DNA of 23,915 nucleotides, taken from positions 1 through 23,915 of the forward strand of contig JAAMXY010000546.1 in the NCBI GenBank assembly GCA_019677205.1, written 5' to 3'. Within the stretch, counting starts at the first letter, position 1. Each line of letters begins with the position of its first letter. Shown piece after piece: positions 9,456 to 20,100 of this stretch. The notes beneath the pieces were generated by a model, which saw only the letters and a program-made list of their open reading frames with translations, was not told the origin of the DNA and did not search any database. The position numbers were made by a program, and so were the translations under genes. The stretch is from Pinguiococcus pyrenoidosus. Its lineage: Eukaryota; Sar; Pinguiophyceae; Pinguiochrysidales; Pinguiochrysidaceae.

Positions 9456-11397
9456 ATGGCCAGCCGCAGCCGAGATGGATTGCCCCCGAGGCCCAGTCAG
9501 ATCTCCCCAGGTGCGCCCGAGCCACGCGTGGAGGGCTCGCCTCCGAAGCGATGGCCAGGCCAGCACCCTCACGCCCCACCTACTGGATACAGGCCAGCCG
9601 ACGCTGCTGAAGAGACCCGCCGCAGTCACGACGGAGCAGACGCCGTTGCTGAGTGGAGGCTATGGAGCCGTCGAAGGTGCGAGCAAGACGAGCGAGCAGC
9701 CTCGGATGCCTCGCCGAAGATCCCTCAGGCCGCGTCATCTCTGCAGATTCCAAGGACTCCAAGGATCCGGAGAGCCAGAAGGCCTCCAAGACGGCGCGCG
9801 AAAAGGAGCTCGAGAGACGTAAGCGGCAAGAACGGATGCGGTTGATCGATCGCTGTGCGGAGGGATCGTCTAACGGGGGGCTGCTGCTGCTCTCTGGCAC
9901 ACTGCAGAAGCACGATCTCGCGTGCTGCTCCTCTGCTTCTTTGCAATGATTGTGGCAGCTCTTGGGAACCGCGTCTTCCAGAAGCTGCAGACCTTGCCGA
10001 TGTACCACTACCCGTTCTTCCTGAACGTGCTCTCGGTGGCCTTCTACGTGCCCCTCTGCTTCGCGTACATCGTGCCCATGGTGGCCTTCGGACGAGCCAT
10101 TACCCCGGAGCAGACGGCGATTCCCAAGCGAAAGTTCGCCATCATGGGCCTCCTGGACGCCCTTGCTGGTGTGATGCAGATCTTTGCTGTAAACTTCATC
10201 ACGAACGCGAGCATCCTGGTGCTCTTGTCACAGGCCGCCATTCCGGTGTCCATGGCCATTTCGCGGGCCTTTCTCGGAGCGACGTACACCTGGAATCAGT
10301 ACATCGGGGCCGTCATCGTCGTGTGCGGCATCGTGGTGGTGATGCTGCCGGCCATTGAGGGCGAGAACGCCGAATACGCGGAGAACCAGACGTTCTGGAT
10401 GGGCATGATGGTCCTCAGCTGTGTGCCGATGTGCTTGAGCAGCGTCTACAAGGAGAAGGCCCTCGGCGAGGCCGACATTGACGTGGTGTACCTGAACGGT
10501 TGGGTCGCCTTGTTTCAGTTCGTTTTCACATTGTTCACCGCGTGGCCGTCGGCGATTGCCATGCACCTCCCCCTCTCGGAGCTTCCGGACAACACGATGC
10601 ATGGTTTCTGGTGCTGGATGGGCTACAATCCTCCCAGCGAGTTTGTTCCTCAGCACATCTACTCGAGCATCTCTGAGGCGAGCTGCTCCTGGGCCCCTTT
10701 CTTCGTGACGTCGTATCTGCTCTTCAATGTCATGTTGAACGTGCTCATGATCTTGATCCTCAAGTACGGCTCGGCGAACATTCTGTACATGAGCAGCACG
10801 GCGCTGGTGCCCTTGTCCAACGTGGTCTTCAGCCTCAAGTTCATGCCGAATGCGCAGCGGCTTCACGCGGCAGACATCGAGGGTCTGGTCGTCATCATGC
10901 TTGGCCTCATCATATACCGCTTCTGGAAGAGCTTCCGCAAGCTGGTCCGCAAGGCCCTGCGGCAGTACACGAGGGCCGAAGAACAAGCAGACCGGTGGGC
11001 GCAGGACGCGGAGGAACGAGAGATTCCCAGGACGTCTACCATGGTCGGTCTGAACCAGCCGGCAGACCTTCTGCAGCCTCTCATCGACACCCGGGTGTTC
11101 CGAGCACAGAGGAAGGTGCTCTTCCGGTCGCCGAGCCAGATTCGTGCTGGCATGCTGATGCGACTGGGCATCCCGCCGTCGCCGCATGTGCGATATGCTG
11201 CCGGGGGCCACTTGGAGAGGTCCCCGCAGCTCCCAGAGAATAGCATCATCCGCTCCCCGGAGGGCAGGCAGCCCTCCCTTGGGTCCCCCATGCTGTCGTC
11301 CATGCAGCAAGCAAGAAGGAACGAAATGCTGCCGTCTCCATCCCAGTACCGTCCGATTCGACCTCGTTCGCATGACACGGACTCGATCAATGCGTAG
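9456..11397 (+). CDS. CRT-like (chloroquine-resistance-transporter family) drug/metabolite transporter (4 exons)
   Basis: A member of the DMT superfamily related to Plasmodium CRT and plant CLT proteins, which move amino acids, peptides or glutathione across vacuolar or plastid membranes. Exons are 9456-9510, 9593-9676, 9747-9818 and 9908-11397 (donors gtgcgc, gtgcga, gtaagc; all phase 1), giving 566 aa. Ten hydrophobic segments follow residue 75. They begin with VLLLCFFAMIVAALGNR, include ILVLLSQAAIPVSMAISR (segment 4), and end with EGLVVIMLGLIIYRF. A long loop between segments 7 and 8 contains cysteines (WCWMGY and EASCSW), as in the family. The cytosolic N-terminus has EQTPLL (33-38), a classic [DE]xxxL[LI] endolysosomal sorting signal. 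A polar tail of about 150 aa extends beyond segment 10, so the protein is longer than PfCRT (424 aa). The first intron is the least certain; starting at the ATG near 9475 without it is the alternative. Confidence 0.88.
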
Positions 11398-11722
11398 GCT
11401 GCAGCTGCAAAGCTCTTGGGTCCGTGGCGTTCTCTGCCTCTCGCCTCCCCTCTGGCAGTGGAATCGAAAGAAGAGAGCAATTTTGGCCCCGCCTCGGAGT
11501 GCGGCTTCTTGCTTCTTGGTTCGCAAGGCCGGCAGGGTGTCTTCCGTTGAGCACAGGATGCGTGACATCGCAGGGATTTTGCGTCGATACGTCAACGTCA
11601 GGCGTCTTCAAGCAAGTCACGGTTTTCCCTTTTTCCTTTGGCATTCTCCTTGTTCCACCTGCGACATCCTCGGGCCGACTGCCGGTATGTACAACATGAG
11701 GTCGGCATCCAATCCTACGTCT
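11398..11722. other. Convergent 3' region between CRT-like and LIS1 genes
   Basis: These 325 bp separate two stop codons on opposite strands. I see no coding signal, RNA gene or repeat here. It presumably holds both 3' UTRs. Confidence 0.5.
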
Positions 11723-13245
11723 CTACTCTAGGGCCCAGACTCGTGTGCATCGGTCGACGCCTCCGGACGCTAACAACGGCAGCGCAGAGTGGATGGCCAC
11801 GGACGTTACAAAATGAGTGTGGGCATCGTTTATCGTGCGCGCGCATCGCTTGCTTTTCAGGTCATAGACTCGGAGCGTTCTGTCATCTCCGCAGCTTAAG
11901 ACGTACTTCAAACACGGGTGCCAAACAACACCGCGGACCCAGTTGTCATGGGCCCGCAAGACGAAGAGGCTGCTTCCCCTGGTGGCATTCCACACGCGCA
12001 CAGTGCCGTCCCGAGACCCTGACACGAGATGAAGTTGCTCCTCGCCTTCGGCCTCCGCCGTGGCGGGGTCCTTCGCCTCCTCCCCTTCCCTCCGCGCAAG
12101 GAGTCCAGGGGGAAGAGGCCCGGGTGCGAAGGAGACGCTCTCAATCACATGCTCGTGCCCTACTAGCGTGGAGACGCATGATTCCGATCTCACATCCCAT
12201 ACCGTGATCTGAAGCAGCGGTTCAGCGTCAGCAGGGGGCGCCATGCCTTTCCTCCTCTTGAGAAAACCGCGCAGCACTGCTCACCTTGTGGTTATTCGAT
12301 CCTGCTGCGAGGTACGCATCTCCCACGACGTCGAGGCAGCGGACCCATCCCAGGTCTTGCCCCTCCTGCAAGCTCCCGATCGCGAAGCCCGTCTTCGTGT
12401 CCCACAGCTTGATGGTCTCGTCCCGCGATCCCGACACGACGACAGGCAAATCCTCTGTGGTTGCAAGCACGGAAGTCACAAGACGGCATGCAAGGCGTCA
12501 TGCAAGGCGTGAGCACACCGCGTCGTGCTTGTCACCAGGTGTCAGCCTCTGTTACCTCGCTGAATGAACTTAATGGCGGAGATGGTGTGCTCGTGGCCCC
12601 GCAGGGTCTTGAGGCATTGGTGGTCCCCTTCCTCCGAGAAGTCCCACAGCTTGATGGACAAGTCGGAGCTCGCCGACGCCAGCAGCTGCCCCCCCTTTGA
12701 AAATGCCACGCTCTGCACCGCGGCGGTGTGACCCCTCAACTGCCGTTCGTAGGTGCCCGAGTCGGCGTCGTAGAGACGCACCGTGGCGTCCTCAGACGCC
12801 GTGGCCAGCATGCTGTACACCGGGTGGAAAGCCACGCAAACGACTGGCTGGCGATGGCCCTTCAGCTCGTGCTTGTGCGCCTCCGTGGGCCAGAGCCGAG
12901 CGCCCTCCTGTCGCTTCGGTCGGCCTCCGGAGCTCGCCTCCTTCTTGGCCTGTTCGAGGTCCGCCTCCAGCTCCATAACCCGCCGTTGCAGCCGCACGAT
13001 GGTGGTCCACTTCTTCTCCAAGGTGCGTTTCCCCGGGATCTCCACGCCGTCCAGGCCTGCCTCTCGCGTGAACGCAGCGATGCTCTCGGCGAAGCGCGCG
13101 TCGTCGTCCTTGAGGTACTCCAGGACGGCGACATGGCTGGGCAGGACACAACCAGAGGCATGAGCGGCGCGTGTGGGCCTTTGGGGGCGGCGCAGACGAG
13201 AAATGGCACGTACAGGTCCCGGCGCTGCTTCTCCGTGAGCACCAT
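11723..13245 (-). CDS. PAFAH1B1: LIS1 (PAFAH1B1), dynein regulator with LisH and WD40 domains (4 exons)
   Basis: LIS1 binds the dynein motor domain and promotes active dynein complexes. Exons are 13245-13214, 13136-12556, 12454-12285 and 12208-11723 (donors gtacgt, gtaaca, gtgagc; acceptors cag), giving 422 aa against 410 in human. The N-terminus MVLTEKQRRDLHVAVLEYLKD is the LisH dimerisation motif, recovered only by using the gtacgt donor inside Leu11. A coiled coil follows at about 50-80 (KRTLEKKWTTIVRLQRRVMELE). Then come seven WD40 blades, with LKGHRQPVVCVAFHP, LRGHTAAVQSVAFS, SGSRDETIKLWDTKTG, LVGHEHVIESVSFAP and SGSRDGTVRVWNA visible. One blade carries an acidic insert (REGEEAKDPATAEAEGEE). 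The frame ends GGVDRCTRVWALE, close to the normal end of the last blade. The gene shares a promoter with the divergent gene at 13444. Confidence 0.93.
12487..12510 (+). repeat. 12-bp tandem duplication in LIS1 intron 2
   Basis: The sequence catgcaaggcgt is present twice in direct tandem within the 101-nt intron 12455-12555. It is consistent with a small slippage duplication and does not touch the splice sites. Confidence 0.7.
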
Positions 13246-13443
13246 GGCGCGGTGCGGCGCAAATGCGGCTTGAATGGCCGCTGTGGCGTCTCTGCAGCGA
13301 ACGAACGGTACCTCAAAGACGTTGCATAAATATTCGAATAGAAGCTCTTTGACATCGATCCGATGATTAGACGTTAAGCAGCATAACTACAATAGCTATG
13401 AATCAGTAGCGTATCCTGGACCGCCGAAGCCTCGCGCGCCAAA
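13246..13443. promoter_or_regulatory. Short divergent promoter of LIS1 and the 758-aa orphan gene
   Basis: Only 198 bp separate the two start codons. The AT-rich core holds cataaatattcgaatag, including the perfect 10-bp palindrome tattcgaata at 13331-13340, with TATA-like character on both strands. The gene arrangement implies a shared bidirectional promoter. Confidence 0.5.
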
Positions 13444-15720
13444 ATGTTTGAATCCAGCGGCGCGCGGTTTCCGATGAGTGCGTGGCTTCGCAAGCGTCTG
13501 CGCGACGCGCAGCGCCTCTTCCGCGGCGGTGACAGCGTTCTAGCGATTCAGGAGCTCCAGGGCGCGCAGCGAGAGCTCGAAAGCCGAGGCGGCGACGCCA
13601 AAGATGCGGCGCTCCTCTCCGCCAACTTGGCGATGCTGTCGGTGTCGCAGGATCCGCACGACGCTCACGCGCGACGGCAGTGCAAAAGCGCTGCTTCCGA
13701 GCTGCGCAGGCTCGGGCTTGAGGCAGCGGCGCGCAGGGCGGAGTACAACGCGCATCTGGCCCACTTGCGAGCGGGAGACTTCTCGGTTCGCAGCTCTCGG
13801 GCGGCGCCTTTGGGAGGGGCCTCGGAGGCGGAGGTGGAAGCGGAGCTTCTCCAGGCCTTCCAGTACATGCAGCGTAGTCGTGTGGACCTCGCGCGCGCGC
13901 GCATGCGGAATGCAGAGTGCATCTTGGATTCTCTGGCGGCCGCAACAGGATCTGCAGAGGGCGTCGAGAGGTTGCGGTCGAAGACTCGCTTCATGTCCCT
14001 GATGCTCAGCCTGACGGAGAATGACCTGGACGAGGCTTCGCGCCTGGCGAGTGCGCTACTCAAGGGCGAGCCGACGAATCTGGTGCTCCGCGTTCTCTAT
14101 CTTCACATCGAGTGCCTAAAGGACTGGATGAGGGACTCGGCGCTCGTGAAGCCCAGCCGAAAGCGCAAGCGCTCCGAGATTGGCGGGCCAGGAGATCAGG
14201 CATGCATGGACGAGCGCAGAGACGTGGATGCGGTAGCCAAGCGCCAAGCCTTTCAAGAAGCTGTGAAAGACGTGGACGGCGGAATGAAGGCAGATGGGCT
14301 TGGGCCCGAGCGCGCGACATCTGCCAGCGAGGAGGTCGTCGGGGCGCTCCTCCGAGACGTTTCCCGTGCGGAAACGGCCCATCCGAGGCCGTCCACAAAG
14401 CCCACCGTAGCGTTGAGGGCGGTCTGCGACGCCTGGATAGGATTACGAGAGCAACGAAGGTTTGGCACGCGAGACTTCGCCGCTTTGGCGGCTCATGGGC
14501 AAGCCATGGCTGAGAAGGCCACTGCGGACCGAATTCCGAAAGATGCGCCGCCCTCAACAGTCAGCATGTGGCAACGACTGCTCTGCGTTGAGAATACTTT
14601 GTCGTCAGTCCTTTTGACCTCGACGCTCGGGACTGCAAAGGCTTACGGGGAGTATGGGCAGTCTTCGGCGAAGCTTACCGTTCTCCGCCATTCAATTGGC
14701 GAGCTGGAGAAGGTGTCCGAAAGGAGAGGAGGGCCATCGCTCATTCTCCCGGTAGGGACGTGTGACGGGCAGACCGTGTGCTGGGGCAGACTCGACTCTG
14801 CACTGCCGTGCAGTCCGCAGCTTCTGGATGGAATCCTGTGGGCCGCGCTTGGCGCCGCGCTGGGCACGGATGGCCTTGGGAGGCCTGAAGATGACGGCCC
14901 CAAACGATACTTTTTGACAGACGCCAAGGGGGTTATCGCGAAAATGCTGAGTGGCTGGCCTCAGAATGGCATCGGGCAGGGTCGGCTTCACAACCGGTGC
15001 GTCGACGCCAAGCCGCTGGGATCGCAGGAGGGCCTTCTTCTGCGGACATTGGCATGGATCGCGCTTGAGGAAAAGCAGCCTACCGAGGCGCGCCAGCTGC
15101 TTTGCCTCTGCTCGCGAATGTCGCCCAGCAGCGACGTGGACGAACTCCACCGATGCATCCTACAGACGGACGCGGCTCTTGTCGCAGAGAATGCGATAGC
15201 TCCGGCCGTCGTGGCCGCTGATCTCCGACGGCTCCGGCAGAACTTGGCGAGAAGGGACGACGATAGGGAAACGCGCCTCCTGTGCGCCACCGCAGCCATT
15301 GATGAAGCTATCCTCTGGGCGCTTGCCGATGGCAGTGCGGGTGGCAATCGGTATCGGGCATCGAGCTTGGGCGCCGCGAGGACTGCTCTCACTCTCTGTG
15401 AGAAGGAGGTATCTTCTCTTCTTCAGCACGCTGTGGCGCTGCTCACCGCATCACTGCTCGTGGCGTCCCGCGAGTCCGATGCCGTCGACGTCTGGGGACA
15501 GTACCGTGAACGTCTCCGACTACGCGAGATGATGCCATTTGAGGAGATAGCCAGGGCTCTGCGAGCGAAGAGGATTCCGATCTTCGATGAGCACATTCGG
15601 AGCGATGGCGTGACTTCTGAGGAAGCGGTCAGCGCATGGGAGATCTCTAGAGACCGGCAGCTGCGCCTCCTCGATTGCGTGGTGAGTCGGGCCCAAGCAG
15701 AGCAAGCAGCGCAGCAGTAG
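13444..15720 (+). CDS. Unrecognised 758-aa, intronless, probably alpha-helical repeat protein
   Basis: I cannot assign a family. The frame is open without introns from ATG 13444 (A at -3, favourable context) to TAG 15720; an in-frame ATG at 13474 is an alternative start. The N-terminal 220 residues are rich in Ala, Leu, Arg and Glu and read as paired helices of TPR-like type (AIQELQGAQRELESRGGDAK, AALLSANLAML, DEASRLASALLKGEPTNLV). A basic cluster KPSRKRKRSE at about 236-245 looks like a nuclear localisation signal. The region after it, to about 300, is polar and may be disordered. The C-terminal part is again helical (AILWALADG, LLQHAVALLTASLLVASRESDAVDVW), with a final charged helix. This architecture fits a scaffold subunit of a nuclear complex, but that is inference. 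It is tail to tail with the HtrA gene, only 39 bp between stop codons. Confidence 0.8.
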   Translation: MFESSGARFPMSAWLRKRLRDAQRLFRGGDSVLAIQELQGAQRELESRGGDAKDAALLSANLAMLSVSQDPHDAHARRQCKSAASELRRLGLEAAARRAEYNAHLAHLRAGDFSVRSSRAAPLGGASEAEVEAELLQAFQYMQRSRVDLARARMRNAECILDSLAAATGSAEGVERLRSKTRFMSLMLSLTENDLDEASRLASALLKGEPTNLVLRVLYLHIECLKDWMRDSALVKPSRKRKRSEIGGPGDQACMDERRDVDAVAKRQAFQEAVKDVDGGMKADGLGPERATSASEEVVGALLRDVSRAETAHPRPSTKPTVALRAVCDAWIGLREQRRFGTRDFAALAAHGQAMAEKATADRIPKDAPPSTVSMWQRLLCVENTLSSVLLTSTLGTAKAYGEYGQSSAKLTVLRHSIGELEKVSERRGGPSLILPVGTCDGQTVCWGRLDSALPCSPQLLDGILWAALGAALGTDGLGRPEDDGPKRYFLTDAKGVIAKMLSGWPQNGIGQGRLHNRCVDAKPLGSQEGLLLRTLAWIALEEKQPTEARQLLCLCSRMSPSSDVDELHRCILQTDAALVAENAIAPAVVAADLRRLRQNLARRDDDRETRLLCATAAIDEAILWALADGSAGGNRYRASSLGAARTALTLCEKEVSSLLQHAVALLTASLLVASRESDAVDVWGQYRERLRLREMMPFEEIARALRAKRIPIFDEHIRSDGVTSEEAVSAWEISRDRQLRLLDCVVSRAQAEQAAQQ

Positions 15721-15759
15721 ACGCCAAGACACGATGCGCTATCTTCGTCCTCCTTCGTC

Positions 15760-16920
15760 TTACAACCTAGCACGGCGATTCTCTGCCTCCGTCACAATCT
15801 TCAGCTCCATCACTTCGTTGTCCCTTTGGACCGACAAGGGAATCTCAGTGCCGAACTCCAGTCCTACGCGCTCGACGACCTGCGCCGGCGACTTCACCGG
15901 CTTGCCTCGGAAGTAAAGGATGATGTCTCCCGGCCGCACGCCCGCCTTGGCCGCTGGCGACAGAGGAGCGACTTCCACGACCATGACCTTCAACCCCAGC
16001 CTATTGGGCTTGGGCTGCCCGGGCTGGCCACCGCCCCGCCCGTTCGGGTCCACCGCGACCATCTTGATGCCAATGTAAGGTCGGATCACCCGCCCGTGCT
16101 TGAGCAGGCTCTTCACCACAAGCCACGCACTGTCCATGGGAATCGCGAAGCCGATGCCGTCGGTGCCCTGTGCCTTCAGCGTGCTGATTCCCACCACCTC
16201 GCCGGCAAGATTGACCAAGGGCCCGCCGCTGTTGCCAATGTTGATCGCCGCATCCGTCTGGATGAAGTCCGTGCGGCCATTTGCCATGCCGATCTCGGAG
16301 CCATGGCGCGCAAGCGCGGACACAATTCCCGCCGTGCAGCTGTTCTGGAGCGTCAGCGGCGAGCCCAGCGCCACCACCCACTCGCCAACGCGCAGGGCCG
16401 CCGAGGAGCCGATCTTCGCCACGGGCAAGTCCTCCGCCTTGTGCAGCCGGACCAGCGCGATGTCCGACGCCCGGTCCAGACTCTCCAGACTGCCCTCAAA
16501 GGTGCGCCCGTCGTTCAGCGTGCAGTGGATCTGCCCGTTCAGGGCACCCTGGACCACGTGCGCGTTGGTCACCACCAGCCCGTCCGAGCGGATCAGAAAG
16601 CCACTGCCGGCGCTCAAGCCCTCCTGGGGAAACCAGCCGCGATGGCTCACGACGCCGGCGGTCACGTTCACCACCGCCGGCAGCGCCTTGTCCACAGCGT
16701 CCGCAATGAAGTTGGCGTGCAGCACGGGCTTGTCCTGGCACTCCGCCTCCTTACTACAGCCCCAGGAAGCCACCGCGGCGCCGGCGGCGCCGAAGCAGAG
16801 CCAACTGGGCGCGTCAACGCCTGTCCGGCCGCCCCCGGTTTCGGCCCAAAAACGCCTCCACATGCGGCCAGAGGGCACACGCGCCTGCCGAAGGCTCCTG
16901 AGCGCTCGAGTGGCCAGCAT
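15760..16920 (-). CDS. HtrA/DegP-type serine protease with PDZ domain, HtrA2-like (intronless)
   Basis: An ATP-independent protein-quality-control protease of the S1C family. The 386-aa frame is complete and intronless. Residues 1-30 are Arg-rich without acidic residues until Glu27, suggesting a mitochondrial (or plastid) presequence. A hydrophobic stretch, WLCFGAAGAAVASWG at 40-54, could be a membrane anchor as in mitochondrial HtrA2/Omi. The protease domain has the full catalytic triad: His121 in TNAHVV, Asp153 in ASDIALV, Ser231 in GNSGGPL. The PDZ domain follows at about 275-375, with GVRPGDIILYFRGKPV and a YIGIKM entry strand. Total length is shorter than human HtrA2 (458 aa), mostly through a shorter N-terminus. 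A second PDZ domain, as in bacterial DegP, is absent. Mitochondrial location is favoured by the anchor but is not proven by sequence. Confidence 0.93.
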   Translation of the reverse strand: MLATRALRSLRQARVPSGRMWRRFWAETGGGRTGVDAPSWLCFGAAGAAVASWGCSKEAECQDKPVLHANFIADAVDKALPAVVNVTAGVVSHRGWFPQEGLSAGSGFLIRSDGLVVTNAHVVQGALNGQIHCTLNDGRTFEGSLESLDRASDIALVRLHKAEDLPVAKIGSSAALRVGEWVVALGSPLTLQNSCTAGIVSALARHGSEIGMANGRTDFIQTDAAINIGNSGGPLVNLAGEVVGISTLKAQGTDGIGFAIPMDSAWLVVKSLLKHGRVIRPYIGIKMVAVDPNGRGGGQPGQPKPNRLGLKVMVVEVAPLSPAAKAGVRPGDIILYFRGKPVKSPAQVVERVGLEFGTEIPLSVQRDNEVMELKIVTEAENRRARL

Positions 16921-17136
16921 TGCCCCGCTGCGGCGTGGGTTCTCTGAGAGCGCCGTGGAAGGGCGTCGCAGTTCTGGTTACCCCTTATCGAAAACGAGGT
17001 ACCATTTCCGATCGGAGATCGACGTCGCTAGATCCGGCTCGTAATACAGCCAAGAGATCACGCTAGAGTCTACGCAGATTCTTGGATCAGCTGATCCGGC
17101 TCCTGACCGCCGCCGAAGATCCGCCGCAGAAGTGCT
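16921..17136. promoter_or_regulatory. Divergent promoter between the HtrA-type gene and the dsRBM gene
   Basis: These 216 bp separate two start codons. They contain the perfect palindrome cgacgtcg at 17020-17027 with an ACGT core, close to several gatc/gatcgg repeats. No TATA element is evident. Confidence 0.4.
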
Positions 17137-20100
17137 ATGGAAAAGCATGTGCAAATCAACTCCCAACTCCTGCAGTTCACCGGTCACTTAGGCTGGGGGC
17201 CGGCGATGCCCGAGGACTGGAGCGAGCGCACGCCCCTGGGCGCCTTCCAGCACACGGTCCAGGTCAGCATCGAGCACGTGAAGTGGAAGGCCCAGGGCGT
17301 GGGCCGCTCGAAGAAGGTCGCGAAGCGAGAGGCCCATACGGCTCTCGCGCGCCAAATGTTCCCGGGCATCGTCGTGGCTGGCCGGCCGCACGACGAGAAT
17401 GCAACCGCGCTTCTCCGGCACTTCACGGCGGCCAAGGCCGGCGGACCGGCCGCCGTCCTAGCTCTGCTGCAGCCGGGCATGGAGGCGCAGCGCCGCGGCG
17501 CCTATGCCCACGAGCAAGCCGCCCAGGGGACCGGCTATGAGGCGGCGGGAGCTGCGGCTTACGCCCCGGCATTGTATTCGACGCCACCGGGAGCTCCGAC
17601 GACGTCTGCGGGAGCTGCTCCGTTCCCTCCGCCGCCAAGCACGCAGTTGGGACATGGCTTGCAGGCGCCAGCGGCCCCAGGAGCTCCGACGACATCCGCT
17701 GGAGCTCTTCCGTTCCCTCTGCCGCCAAGCACGCAGTTGGGACATGGCTTGCAGGCGCCAGCGGCCCCAGGAGCTCCGACAACATCCGCTGGAGCCTCTC
17801 GCTTCCTGTCTGGGACACCTGCTGGCGGTCGGGCGAGGGTCCGTGTGCAGTGCGCGGAGCGCCAGGATGCGGAGCGGCGGCACCCCCAGCTCCTCCTCGC
17901 GATCATCATGCGCGCACTGGGAAAGCACTGGAGCCCCGCCATGAGCATTGTGCAGGAGAACCGACATGGCGACGTCGCGTTCCGCATGGGCAGACATGCT
18001 CGCCTCCACAGGACTCGAGATGAGCTTGGTCGACTGTGCATGATTACGGCTCAAGTCCAGAGCCGAGTCCAATCCGTGGGAAGGCAAGGCCGCCAAGCAG
18101 ATGATACGGAGCTGCTCAGGCTTTTCGATGATCTTCTCCTCCGAGGCTGGACCTTCACCATGAGGAACGCAAAGGGCCAACTGGCGATCTGTCTCTGGAA
18201 CACCGGGAGGACTGCGCCTACAGTCGAGACGGAAGAGGCGGAAACGCCGCGGCGATCCGACTCCACGCTGCTCTTTCAGCTCCGTCACGAGCGGCCGGAA
18301 GCGATGGCCACTCTTTGGGGAGAGCTGTGTGCGGCAGTCCAGTCTCTTCCATGCTTCGATCAAGCAAGCGCTCCGGCGGACGTCGTTTCTGTGACTCCCG
18401 AGGAGAGAGCGACACTGACCGCGTCGCTTCCACAAGAGGCATCCCGGGAACGGCTCATCTCCGAAAGGCTCGATCTGCTGCGGAGGGAGCTGCTGAGGTC
18501 CCTTCCCCGGAGAGCAGCCGCGGTCTACCAATGGCACCTGATGAGGTCGTACCAGGAGCGTCTTGCAGGACCAGCTGTCGTGGATGGGCAGCGCAGACCG
18601 ATCGCAGCGCTACGGATCTTCTCGGAGTGGATGCCAAAGCTGAATGGCCGCGCTGGTGTCCTTTGCTACCGCGGCGTGCCCATCGAGGAGGGCAGTCCTG
18701 AACTTGAGCTCTTCGGCCTCAGCACGAACGACCTTCGCTTCAACCCGACTCCCAATGAGAAGGCGGGCGTTGCGGATCTGCATAGTCTGCAGGAGGAGGC
18801 GTGCAAGGTTCTTGACTACTTGCTGGCGCTTGCTAGCTTCAAAAGCCTGAGCATCTTCTTCGACCGGGTCGCCAGCTTCTTCCGGACGCTGCCAGCAACG
18901 CTGTCAAGAGAAGAGGGCACCGCCAGGCTTGGGCTTTTCGGCGGTCCCCTCTTGGCCCACTTTGTTGGTGTGCTCCATCTGGCACTCCTCTGCATTGACG
19001 CCCGCCTCGTATCGGAGTCTGCGCCGCAGCCCGATCTGCCGATAGGAGGCGAGGCCGCGAGCAGAGCGGTGTACGTGCGAGTGCCGGCGCCGCTGCTCCG
19101 CTTTCTGAACGGAGAGCCAGGCCTCGCACAGATCCAGCGCGATGGACTCGGTCTTTCGCAGGCGGATTGGCTGGTGAGAGGCCTTTGCCGAGCAGACGTC
19201 GTAGCCGACTCGAACCACGACAGCGGGGTCTCCGATGCCAAAGCCTTGATCGTGAGCCTCGTCAGGGCAAAGTTTCTCCCGCAAGGGCAGATCATCGTCC
19301 ACGACTGTAGCGAGTCCCCGATTGCATACGTGTATCGTCTTGGCAAGCACCATATCAACGTCCAACCATACTGGTTCTTCCGATTCCTGGCGAGCTTGCC
19401 TCGCCATCGCGCAGCAGCGATCAAGCTAGTTAGACGAATCCAACGGGACCTTCTGTCGCAGCGGGACGAGGGCGCGCCGGTGGAAGGTACGACGTCTCTG
19501 GGCACGCCCTAGCAGACTGCGGCTCCTTGATTTAAGCAGTGCGCGTCCTTTCTGCAGGCTTCACCCAAGCACCCGACGATCGTGGACCCGACGATCGTGG
19601 ACCAGACCCAGCTCCGCCTTTCCCTCCCGCGGAACGAGCTCTTCGACTCCTTGTTGTTTCGCTGATCGGACATCTAGGGCGCGACGCGTACGTCCAAGGC
19701 AGTCGGAGAAGACCAGACGCTCGGCGCTTGGTGACGAAGGCGCCTTCGCAGCCGGATCATCCCGAGCCACACGCGTGGATCACAGCTCGGGCGGCGACGG
19801 GGCCAGACGACTACGAAAGCATTTACGTCGGCATGTCGCGCCGGCCCTTTCAAGCCGAAGCCGGTGGCTACGAATGCGCGGCGCTATGCGAGCTGTTTCA
19901 GAGCGGGCTCCTGCTCGATGCGTACTTCTACAGCAAAGAGGAAGCGCCTGCTGATTCACATCAAAGGCAAAGAATTGCGCGGGCGACGCGAAAGCGGATC
20001 ACCTACGCAAGTGGCGGGTGCCTCAAGCTTGTTTCTGCTGGCAGTGTTTTGCTCCAGAAGCCAATCGTTGGCCCTGCCGTGAAGAAGGAAGAGCAGGAAG

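Noticed and set aside
10228-11595. 455-codon open frame on the minus strand
   Set aside because: It is antisense to the CRT-like transporter; its His/Arg-rich product has no domain and mirrors the real frame.
12862-13245. Reading LIS1 exon 1 straight on past DLY
   Set aside because: The continuing frame loses the LisH motif; splicing at gtacgt restores it.
15826-16947. 373- and 314-codon plus-strand frames
   Set aside because: Both are antisense to the HtrA-type protease, whose catalytic triad fixes the true frame.
17458-18537. 359-codon minus-strand frame
   Set aside because: It is antisense to the dsRBM gene and includes reversed copies of its 90-bp repeat.
19487-19557. A gene boundary between two separate ORFs
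   Set aside because: The gap is too short for a terminator and promoter, and a phase-matched GT-AG intron with a good pyrimidine tract joins the frames.
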